This document shows, piece after piece, positions 14,901 through 26,900 of a stretch of DNA of 64,000 nt (the stretch's first letter is position 1; the number at the start of each line of letters is the position of its first letter). A program made the position numbers and the translations under genes. The stretch is from Rhodococcus sp. 06-462-5 (GTDB taxonomy: Bacteria; Actinomycetota; Actinomycetes; Mycobacteriales; Mycobacteriaceae): the NCBI RefSeq assembly GCF_002258315.1, contig NZ_NOYD01000050.1:62001-126000 (forward strand), read 5' to 3'. Under the pieces are notes generated by a model. That model worked only from the letters and a program-made list of their open reading frames with translations. It did no database searches and was not told the origin of the DNA.

Positions 14901-17900
14901 GAGAACACCATGAGCAGTTCGAGGATCGAGGCATCGAAGCTCGGGGACGCGAATGCGAGAACCCTGGCGTTCGGGGTCACCTCGAAACGAGTCCGCTCCT
15001 CCTCGGCCAGATTCGCCAGCCCGCGGTGGGTGACGGTGACGCCCTTGGGCACACCCGTCGAGCCCGAGGTGTAGATCAGGTACGCGACCTGATCGATGTG
15101 TATCGGGCGAATACGGTCGCCGTCGAGAATCGGCGCGGTCGAGTGATCGGCGAGTTCGGCGCGCGTGTCGTCGTGGTCGAGCACGGTCCACCGAGCAGAG
15201 CCGAGGTCCGCGACCGCGGCCACGTGCTCGGACAGGGTCAGGCCGATCGACGCATTCGAGTCGACGAGCATGTGTTCGACGCGATCGCGCGGGTAGCTCG
15301 GATCGATCGGCAGGAATGCCGCCCCGGTCTTGGCGACTGCCCAGATACCGAGTACCGATTCGACGGACCGCGGCAGAGCCAGAGCAACGACGGTTTCCGG
15401 GCCGGCACCGCGCGCGATCAATGTTCTTGCAAGAGCCGACGATTGCGCGTCGAGTTCGGCATAGTCGACGGTGCGACCGTCGCTCCACAGAGCGGTGCCG
15501 TGCAGGTTCGATGCAGCGGCGTCGGTGAGGATATCGGGAAGCAGTCGAGAATCCGACGATGCCTGTCCCCGAATCGGTGCCAGACGGCGCAGTTCTTCCT
15601 CCGACAGCAACGACAGTGCTCCGACACGGCGACCGGTGTCGGTGGCGATGGCGTCGAGAACCCGCACGATCCTGTCGACCGTCGCCGCAACGACGCTGTG
15701 CTCGAACAGCTCCGGCAAGTACTTCGCCTCGATGTGCAGCCGGTCGTCGACCATGGCGACCAAGGTCAGCGGATACTGCGCTGTGTCGCTGCCGTCGTGC
15801 ACGTCGTGCACCTGCATTCCGGCGAGGTCGGTTTCCGCCGACAATCCCGCGCGGTCCATCGGGTACGACTCGAACACCGTCAGGGTGTCGAAGGCGACGG
15901 CCGGTCCCACTGCTCGCTGAATGTCGGTGAGGCCCAGGTAGTGGTGATCGAGCAGAGCGGCCTGTTCGGCCTGCACCCGCTCGAGGTACTCACCGAGAGT
16001 CTCCGACGGATCGAGCACGATCCGCACCGGCAGAGTGTTGATGAACAGACCGATCATCGACTCGATGTCGGAGACCTCCGGCGGGCGTCCGGACACGGTG
16101 GCGCCGAACACGACGTCGGAGCGTCCGGTCAGGGTGCCGAGTACCAGGGCCCACGACGCCTGCACCATGGAGTTCATCGTCACGCCACGCGCACGAGCGA
16201 CGCTGCGCAGGCGGTCCGTCTGCTCCACATCGAGCGAGACCAGCGAGCGGCCGGCCAACGTCGATTCCTGGCGTCGGCTCTCCACCGGCGTCAACAGGGT
16301 CGGCTCGGACAAGCCTGCGAGCGCGTTGGTCCACGCATCCAGTGCCGACGAGCGATCGCGCTTGGCCAGCCACGACAGGTAGTCGCGGTAGGCGGGAACC
16401 CGCGGGAGCACAGTTTCGTCGCCGTCGACCACGTAGAGCGTCAGCAGGTCCTTGAGCAGCAGAGGCGTGGACCAACCGTCGAGCAGGATGTGATGGTTGG
16501 TCATCACCAGACGCCACTCGCCCGGTGCCACCGTGATCAGCATGAAGCGCAACAGAGGTGCCTGCGCCATGTTGAACCGGGTGGCCCGGTCGTCGTGTTC
16601 GATGCGATCGAGCTCGACAGCTCGAGCGTCGGCGTCCAGTCCGGTCAGGTCGATCGTCGACCAGGGAGCGTCCACATCGTGGTGGACGATCTGGATGGAC
16701 TCGCCGTCGTTGTTGTGCACGAAAGCAGTCCGCAGGTTCGCGTGTCTACGCAGGAGCGCCCGAGCAGCACGCCGGAACCGCGCCTCGTCGACGCTTCCGC
16801 GCAGCTCCAACACGAGTTGGACGATGTAGGCATCGACGGACTGATCCGACAGCTCGGCGTGGAACAGCAATCCGGCCTGCAGGGGCGTCATGGACCAGAT
16901 GTCGTCCAGCGTGGGATAGACCCGCTCGAGGTCGTCGATGGAACTCTGATCGAGGCGCACCAGATCGAGGTCTGACGGCGTGAAGCCACCGGCCCCCGGT
17001 CGCTGGGCGAGCTGTGTCAGTGCGGTGAGGGCCTGACGCCACAGCTCCGCCAGTTCGGTGACCTCGTCGGCGTCGAGCACTCCGGTGGGGAAAGCGAACG
17101 TTGCCTCGAGCCGCGGGCCGGTCGGCGTCGCGGTGGTGACGGCATTGATGTCGAGCACGGCTGCGACCGGAAGATCCTGGTCCTGCGAATCGCCGACACC
17201 GGAGTCGTCGACCGGCAGCCAGCCGTGTCCGCGAAGCTCGTCCGGAACATCGGTGCTGTAGCGCCCGAGGTAGTTGAAACTGACCTGGGGAGCCGGGAAG
17301 TCGCGCAGAGCTGCGGCACCGTCATCGTCCAGGTAACGGAGCATGCCGTAACCGATGCCGTGATCGGGGACGGCCAGCAACTGCTCCTTGACCGACTTGA
17401 TCAATCGCGCTGCGTCGGGACCGCCTGCGAGTGCGTCGTCCAGGTCCAGATCGGCGAGGGTCAGCCTGAGCGGGTAGATCGTGGTGAACCAACCGATGGT
17501 CCTGCCGAGATCGGCACCGGGTACCACGTGGTCCTCGCGGCCGTGACCCTCCAGCGAGATCAGCGCGTCGTCCACGGTCACTCCCCGACCACGTCGCCAT
17601 ACTGCCGTGGCGAGCGCGAGGGCGGCGAGCAGGCCGTCGTTGACGCTGCCGTGGAATGCGTCGGGCAGTGCGGTCAGTAGGCCCTCGGTGACGTCGGTGG
17701 AGAGCGTCATCTCGACCTTGTCCACCGTGCGGTACACGTCGATCTCGCGATCGAGTGCGCGTGATCCGATGAGTGGATCCGGTTGTGCGAGAACGTCGCG
17801 CCAGATCGCCAGTTCGTCGCCGCGGGTGGCGGTGACTTCACGCAACCCGTGCGACCAACGACGCACGGAGGTGCCGACCGGAGCCAGCTCGGGAGTGTTT

Positions 17901-20900
17901 CCGCCGATGATCTGGGCCCAGGCGGACGCGAGGTCCGGAACCAGGATTCGCCAGGACACACCGTCGATGACCAGGTGGTGCGCGACGACGAGCAGACGAC
18001 TCCCCTCGGAGCCGGCGTCGAACCACACCATCTGGATCATCACACCGGAATCCGGTGCCAACCGGCCGACTGCTGCTTCTGCCTCGGCCGTGGCCTGCTT
18101 CGAGAACCCTTCTCCCCGAACGGTCGTCGATGCCACGCGGTGCACGACCGAGTTCGCCGCGATCGATCCGGCGGGAAGGACCTCCATCGTGGGGTGCTCA
18201 CCCCGGTGCAGTACGCCGCGGAGCATGTCGTGGTGATCGAGGACCGTTTCGACGGTGGCCTCGAGCACATCGAGCTCGATATCGACCGGAAGGGTGAGAA
18301 CCGCCGTCTGCGTGTGCTTGTCGAGGACTGCCGTCCGATCGAGCATCCAGGCCACGATCGGAGTCAGCGGTACGTCACCGACACCGCCACCGGGCAACTC
18401 CTCGAGCACGAGAGGTGCACTGCCGTCTCCGGACGCGACCACCTCGGCGAGCGCTGCAACGGTCTTGTGCTCGAACACATCTCGCGGCGACAGAGAGAGT
18501 CCGGCCGCCTTGGCGCGCGAGACCAGCTGGATCGACATGATGCTGTCGCCGCCGAGAGCGAAGAACGAATCGTCGACGCCGACGCGGTCCAGTCGAAGAA
18601 CCTCGGCGAACAATCCCGCCAACGTCTTCTCGACCGCGTTGTCCGCATCGCGACCGGCCGTGACCTGAGCGGACCAATCCGGTTCTGGGAGTGCGTTTCG
18701 GTCGAGTTTGCCTGCCGGAGTCAGAGGAATCGACTCCAACATCACGAACGCCGACGGCACCATATGCGCAGGCAACACCGAACCGGCATGCTCACGCAAC
18801 ACATCCGCCCCGACCTCGGCACCGGCCACCGGCAACACATACGACACCAACACCGTTGCCCCGGCGGCAGACTCGCGTCCGATGGTGACCACGAAATCGA
18901 CACCCGGCACCGCCGCCAACACCGAATCGATCTCACCCAACTCGATCCGGAAACCACGCACCTTCACCTGAAAATCGCTACGCCCCACATACTCCAACGC
19001 ACCCGACGCATTCCACCGCACCACATCACCGGTGCGATACATCCGCGAACCCGCACCACCGAACGGATTGGCCACGAACCGCTCCGCCGTCAAACCCAAC
19101 CGCGCGTGATACCCACGAGCCAACGCCGGACCCGCCAGATACAACTCACCCACCACACCCACCGGCACCGGATTCAACCGCGAATCCAACACCACCTCCG
19201 CGAAACCGATCGTCGGCGAACCGATATCGACCGACTCCCCCACCACCAACGCCGACGAAATCGACGAGAAAATCGTCGCCTCCGTCGGACCGTACGCATT
19301 GAACATCCGCCGACCCGGCGCCCACCGCGCCACCAACTCCGGCGCACACACATCACCACCGGTCACCACCACCTCGACCGAATCCAACCCCACCGGATCC
19401 ACCGACGCCAACGCCGCAGGCGTGACGAACGCATGAGAGACCCGCTCGGCGGCCAACAACGACGCCAACTCCACCCCACCGAACACCAACGGCGGCGCAA
19501 TCACCATCGTCGCCCCACCCGAGAACGCCAACACGAACTCGAGAATCGAGGCATCGAAACTCGGCGACGCAAACGCCAACACCCGCGACGACGGCCCCAC
19601 ACCGAACCGAACCCGCTCCTCGGCAGCCAAGTTCCCCACACCACGATGAGTGACCACCACACCCTTGGGCACACCCGTCGAACCCGACGTGTAAATCAGA
19701 TACGCCGCATCATCGAGCCGCAACACACCCGAACGCTCGGCATCCAACACCGGAGCAGACGACCGAAACGCCAGATCCGCCACCACATCGGCATCATCGA
19801 GCACCACCCACGAAACCCCACCCACACCCGACAACACACCCACATCGGCACCCAACGTCACACCCACCACAGCACCCGAATCGACCAACATGTGCTCGAT
19901 CCGATCCACCGGATAATTCGGATCCACCGGCAAGAACGCACCACCGGCCTTCGCCACCGCCCACACCGCCACCACAGACTCCACCGACCGCGACAACGCC
20001 AACGCCACGAACGACCCCGGACCCACCCCACACGACATCAACATCCGCGCCAACCGCGACGACGCCGCATCCAACTCACCATACGAAACAGACCGCGACC
20101 CCGACACCACCGCAACACCACCGACACCAGCAACACCCACAGCACCAGCCAACAACTCCGGCAACACCACACCCACCACAGACCGCGGACCACGAACCGG
20201 AGCCAGCGAGTCGTACTCGTTGGCAGACAGAATCTCGATGTCACCGACTCGGATGGACGGCATGGCCGTCACGGCGTCGAGGATTCGTACCAGGCGATCG
20301 GCGAGAACTCGGACGGTGTCGGCATCGAACAGTTCTGTGGCGTAACGGAATCCGGCTTCTATTCCGGCAGGTGAGCCGGACCTGTCGAATTCCTCCGAGA
20401 TGGTCAACTGCAGGTCGAAGTTGGAAATGTCGTTGGGTAGCTCGATGCTCTCGATCGACAGACCGGGCAAGGTCACCGTCGGTCGGTCGGTCTGCTGGAA
20501 CTCGAGCATCACCTGGAACAACGGTGCATGGGCAGTCGACCTAGCGGGATCGACCGCGTCGACCACCCGCTCGAACGGAACATCCGAATGCGTGAACGCG
20601 GTCAGGTCGACGGAGCGAACGTCCGAGAGCAGGTCCTCGAACCGCATCGAACCGGGAACCTGGGTGCGCAGAACGAGGGTGTTGACGAACATGCCGACGA
20701 GTTCGTCGAGTGCAGCGTCGCCTCGGCCCGAGATCGGCGTTCCGACCGAGATGTCCTCGGTACCCGAGAGTCGGGCCAGAAGGACGGCCAGAGCCGCGTG
20801 CACGATCATGAACGAGCTCGAATTGTGCTCGGCGGCAACAGTAGCGAGGCGAGCATGAACTGCGGCGTCGATCTCGAACGTGACGCTGTCGCCACGCAGG

Positions 20901-23900
20901 GATGCCACCGCGGGACGTGGGCGATCGGTCGGCAACGTCAGCACCTCGGGGCTGCCGGACAGTGTGTCGACCCAGTAGGTGAGCTGCTTGGCCATCAACG
21001 AGTCGGGATCGGACTCCGCGCCGAGGTACCGGCGCTGCCACAGCGCGTAGTCGGCGTACTGCACCGGCAACGGTTCCTGGCTCGGTGCGTGCCCTGCGGC
21101 GCGGGCACTGTAGGACACCATCAAGTCGCGGGCCAGAGGGGCGCTCGAGAACCCGTCGGAGGAGATGTGGTGCACCACCATCACGAGCACGTGCTCGTTC
21201 TCGCGCACCCGAACCAGTCGGACTCGAAGCGGAACATCGGCCACCACGTCGAAGCCCGAGCCTGCGACGTCGGCGATCAGATCGAGGACGTGACGCTCGT
21301 CGTTCGCGAGAATCGGAGTCAGATCCGGCAGTGCCGATGCAACGTCGAGGATCGACTGCACCGGAGCGTCGTCGGTCAGCGGGAACATCGTGCGCAGCGA
21401 CTCGTGCCGGCTCAACACGTCACCGATGGCCGAGTGCATCGCGTCGACATCGAGCACGCCGCTCAGCCGCATGGCGAACGCGACGTTGTAGGCAGCCGAC
21501 TCGGTGTCGTACTGATTGATGAACCACATGCGTTGCTGCGCCAGCGACAGCGGCACCACATCCGGTCGCTCCTGCGGGACCAGTCGAGGAGCGGCTGCAG
21601 TGTCGTGCTCGCCGAGTTCGATTCCCGCCGACAGAGCTCGCACGGTGGGGGCGTCGAACAGATCCCTGATCCCGATGTCGGTTCCGAGTGCCGCATTGAT
21701 TCGCGCGACCAACCGCATCGCGATCAGCGAGTTTCCGCCGATCTCGAAGAAGCTCGATGTGACGCTGACCTGAGCGATACCGAGCAGATCACCGAAGACA
21801 CCGGCGACGATCTCTTCGACCGGGTTCTCGGGCCCGAAGAACTCCGACGCAGCGACGGTGAACTCGGGCGCAGGCAATGCCTTGCGGTCGAGCTTGCCGC
21901 TGGCGTTGACCGGGAGCGAGTCGAGTACCACCACGTGTGAGGGCACCATGTACCCCGGGAGGCGGCGCGCGGCCTCGGCCGTCAGATGTGCGGGGTCGAC
22001 GGCGCGGCCGGGCACACCGACCACGTAGGCCACGAGGGTCTCACCGGTGTTCGGGTCCTTGTGCACCAGTGCGATCGCCTGTGCGACGGACTCGGACCGA
22101 AGGAGAACCGCCTCGATCTCGGGCAGTTCGATGCGCAGGCCGCGCAGCTTGACCTGGAAGTCCGTGCGGCCGATGTACTCGAGCTCGCCGTCGGCGCGCC
22201 AGCGCACCAGATCGCCTGTGCGATAAAGCCTCTCGCCCGGCTCACCGAACGGATCCGCGACGAAGCGATCCGAGGTGAGGTCGCCACGACCTACGTACCC
22301 GCGAGCGAGTTGGACCCCGGCGAGATACAGCTCGCCGGGTGCACCGATCGGAGCCGGTCGCAACGAGGCGTCGAGCACGTACAGACGCGTGTTCCACACC
22401 GGTGCGCCGATGGGGATCGAGACGGCCTCGCGCCCGGTCACGTGGTAGTAGCTGACGTCGACGGCCGCTTCGGTCGGACCGTAGAGGTTGTGCAGTTCAG
22501 CCAGTGAGAACTGCGCGAACTGCGCCGCGGTGGCAGGCGGAAGCGCCTCGCCGCTGCAGAAGACCAGTCGAAGGGAGACACATTCCGCAGCCCGTGCTCC
22601 TGCTGCGAACACCGCGAGCATCGACGGTACGAAGTGCGCCGTGGTGATGTGCTCGTCCGCGATGATGCGGGACAGGTACACGGGATCGCGGTGTCCGTCG
22701 GGTTCGGCCACGACGAGCTTGGCACCGACCTGCAGGGGCCAGAAGAACTCCCACACCGAGACATCGAACGTGGCCGGAGTCTTCTGCAGAACGGTGTCCG
22801 CAGGCTCGAGGTGGTACTCGTGCTGCATCCACAGCAACCGGTTGACGATGGCCGAGTGCGTGACTGCGACACCCTTGGGCCGACCGGTCGAACCGGAGGT
22901 GTAGATCACGTATGCGGTGTTCGAGCCGTGCAGTCGTCCGAGTCGGTCCGAATCGGTGATCGAGGAGTGGTCGCGATCGGACACGTCGAGAAGATCGACG
23001 GCGAGCACCGGAGTTGCGACCGGGATGTTGATCCAGTCGCGGCTCGTGGTGAGGATGCACACGGGCTGGGCGCTGGAGAGGACGTAGGACGAGCGCTCGA
23101 CGGGATGATCCGGGTCGATCGGCACGTAGGCACCACCGGCCTTGACGATCGCGTACATACCGACGAGAAGGTCGATCGACCGTCGGATCGCCAGGCCGAC
23201 ATGGGATTCGGGTGTCACACCGAGCGAGATGAGGTGCCGCGCGAGCTGATTCGCACGTTCGTCCAGTTCGAGATAGGTGATGTGCTCGTCCTCGAACACG
23301 AGCGCGGTCGAGTACGGACTGCGCTGCACCTGTCGATCGAAGAGGCTGCTGAGCGTCATCTCGACGCCGCCGACCGGAATCTGTTGGTGGACCGGAGGTT
23401 CGATCAGACGTGCGGTGTCGTTCCACTCGAACAGGACGAGTTCGCGCTCCGCGGCGGACAGGATGTCGATGTCGCCGGTGCGTACATCGGTCGACGTTCC
23501 GATGGTCGACACGATCCGCAGGAAGCGATCGACGAACCGGTCGATGGTTTCGGGATCGAACAGATCTGTGGCGTAGGTGAACGAAGCCGACAGTGCACCG
23601 GACGGGTCGACGGGCTCCTGATCCACGCGCAGCTGTAGATCGAATTTGGCTGTGTCGGTGCTGATCTCCTCGAATCGAACGGTGAGATCGGGCAGCTCCA
23701 ACGTGACGGCTGCATTGTTCTGGAACTCGAGGAGAACCTGGAACAGCGGCGAGTGGTCGGTCGACCGCACCGGATCGAGTACATCGACCAGGCGCTCGAA
23801 CGGGATGTCGGTGTTGTCGAAGGCGGCGAGGTCGGATCTGCGCGTATCGGCGAGCAGTTCGGTGAAGCTCGCTCGAGGCTCGACCTGTGTTCGCAGGACG

Positions 23901-26900
23901 AGTGTCCCGACGAACATGCCCACGAGGTCGTCGAGGGCCGCGTCTCCTCGACCGGCGATCGGCGTACCGATAGCGATGTCCTCGGTGCCGCTCAGACGCG
24001 CGAGCAGTAATGCCAGCGCTGAATGAACGACCATGAACAGCGTCGAGTCCTGTTCGGCGGCAACCGAACTCAACCGAGCGGCGACATCGGCGGGGATCGT
24101 GAACGGGGTGACACTGCCGCGCATCGACTGCCGGGTGGGACGCGGGCGGTCGAGCGGCATCGGCAAGACGTCCGGCAGGTCTGCCAAGGCAGACTGCCAG
24201 AATTCGATCTGCCGCGCCGCCACCGAGGTGGAGTCGCTCTCGTCGCCGAGAACAGCGTGCTGCCACAGCGCGAAGTCCGCGTACTGGACGGCGAGTGGCT
24301 CCCACGTCGGAGCCGAACCGGCGGATCGGGCGCCGTAGGCGACCATCACGTCTCGGGCCAGCGGTGCCATCGACGCACCGTCCGCGGCAATGTGGTGGAC
24401 GACGATGGAGAGCACGTAGCTCTCCGAGCCGGTCCGGTACAGCACCGCGCGGAAGGGAAGATCGACCGTGACGTCGAATCCTGTTGTCGCAGCATCACGG
24501 ACGAGCGCATCGACCGAACCGGCGTCGACGTCTACCACGCCGAAGGGCAGCTTCGATCCGGTGACGTCCTCGACCGGTGCAATGACCTGGTTCGGAAGAT
24601 CACCCACGGTCGGGAACACCGTGCGGAGCGACTCGTGCCGGGACAGAACGTCGCCGACGGCAGCAGCCATCGCACCGACGTCCAGGCGACCGGTCAGGTG
24701 CACGGTGAGCGGGATGTTGTACGCGGGCGAGGACACATCGAACTGGTTGATGAACCACATCCGCTGCTGCGCGAGAGACAGCGGGATCGAATCGGGCCGA
24801 TCGACGGGGACGAGTGCCGGACGGCGATGCAACGACGCGCCCTTGGCTTCGGCGCGTTCGGCCAGAGTCCGGACCGTCGACGCCTCGAACAGATCCAGCA
24901 CCTTCAGATCGGTGCCGAGAGCCGAATTGACCCGCGCGACCAAACGCGTTGCCACGAGGGAGTTTCCGCCGAGATCGAAGAAGCTGTCGGTGACGCCGAC
25001 ACGATCGATCTCCAACACGTCACAGAACACGGTCGCCACTGCGGCCTCGTATTCCGTTTCCGCGGCTGCGAATGCACCCTGCGAACCGAGTTCGGGTTCT
25101 GGGAGTGCGTTTCGGTCGAGTTTGCCTGCCGGAGTCAGAGGAATGGACTCCAACATCACGAACGCCGACGGCACCATATGCGCAGGCAACACAGAACCGG
25201 CATGCTCACGCAACACATCCGCCCCGACCTCGGCACCGGCCACCGGCAACACATACGACACCAACACCGTTGCCCCGGCAGCAGACTCGCGTCCGATGGT
25301 GACCACGAAATCGACACCCGGCACCGCCGCCAACACCGAATCGATCTCACCCAACTCGATCCGGAAACCACGCACCTTCACCTGAAAATCGCTACGCCCC
25401 ACATACTCCAACGCACCCGACGCATTCCACCGCACCACATCACCGGTGCGATACATCCGCGAACCCGCACCACCGAACGGATTGGCCACGAACCGCTCCG
25501 CCGTCAAACCCAACCGCGCGTGATACCCACGAGCCAACGCCGGACCCGCCAGATACAACTCACCCACCACACCCACCGGCACCGGATTCAACCGCGAATC
25601 CAACACCACCTCCGCGAAACCGATCGTCGGCGAACCGATATCGACCGACTCCCCCACCACCAACGCCGACGAAATCGACGAGAAAATCGTCGCCTCCGTC
25701 GGACCGTACGCATTGAACATCCGCCGACCCGGCGCCCACCGCGCCACCAACTCCGGCGCACACACATCACCACCGGTCACCACCACCTCGACCGAATCCA
25801 ACCCCACCGGATCCACCGACGCCAACGCCGCAGGCGTGACGAACGCATGAGAGACCCGCTCGGCGGCCAACAACGACGCCAACTCCACCCCACCGAACAC
25901 CAACGGCGGCGCAATCACCATCGTCGCCCCACCCGAGAACGCCAACACGAACTCGAGAATCGAGGCATCGAAACTCGGCGACGCAAACGCCAACACCCGC
26001 GACGACGGCCCCACACCGAACCGAACCCGCTCCTCGGCAGCCAAGTTCCCCACACCACGATGAGTGACCACCACACCCTTGGGCACACCCGTCGAACCCG
26101 ACGTGTAAATCAGATACGCCGCATCATCGAGCCGCAACACACCCGAACGCTCGGCATCCAACACCGGAGCAGACGACCGAAACGCCAGATCCGCCACCAC
26201 ATCGGCATCATCGAGCACCACCCACGAAACCCCACCCACACCCGACAACACACCCACATCGGCACCCAACGTCACACCCACCACAGCACCCGAATCGACC
26301 AACATGTGCTCGATCCGATCCACCGGATAATTCGGATCCACCGGCAAGAACGCACCACCGGCCTTCGCCACCGCCCACACCGCCACCACAGACTCCACCG
26401 ACCGCGACAACGCCAACGCCACGAACGACCCCGGACCCACCCCACACGACATCAACATCCGCGCCAACCGCGACGACGCCGCATCCAACTCACCATACGA
26501 AACAGACCGCGACCCCGACACCACCGCAACACCACCGACACCAGCAACACCCACAGCACCAGCCAACAACTCCGGCAACACCACACCCACCACAGACCGC
26601 GGACCACGAACCGGAGCCAGGCGAGCGCGCTCGGCGGTGGACAGCAGGTCCACATCGCCGATCAGCAGATCCGGTTCGCTGGTGAGAGTGTCGAGCATGC
26701 GTACGAGGCGACGGGCGAGCTGAGCCATGCTCGCGGCATCGAACAGTTCTGTGGCGTAGTCGAAAACGACCGAGAGAGTGTCGGACTCGTCGACGGTGAC
26801 GACCAGATCCATGCCGATCCCGGCACGCGGCAGTGCGGACGGACCGAACCGGAGCGCTACCTGAGCAAGCGGGCTGTGCGATTCCGAGCTCGGCAGACCG

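Noticed and set aside
17783..20374. 863-codon plus-strand open frame opposite module 3
   Set aside because: Antisense shadow. Its His/Thr/Arg-rich stretch is just the complement of the G/T-rich repeated A domain.
18681..26620. Long direct repeats considered as an insertion sequence or transposon pair
   Set aside because: No transposase, terminal inverted repeats or target duplications; the repeat is exactly an NRPS A domain in frame.
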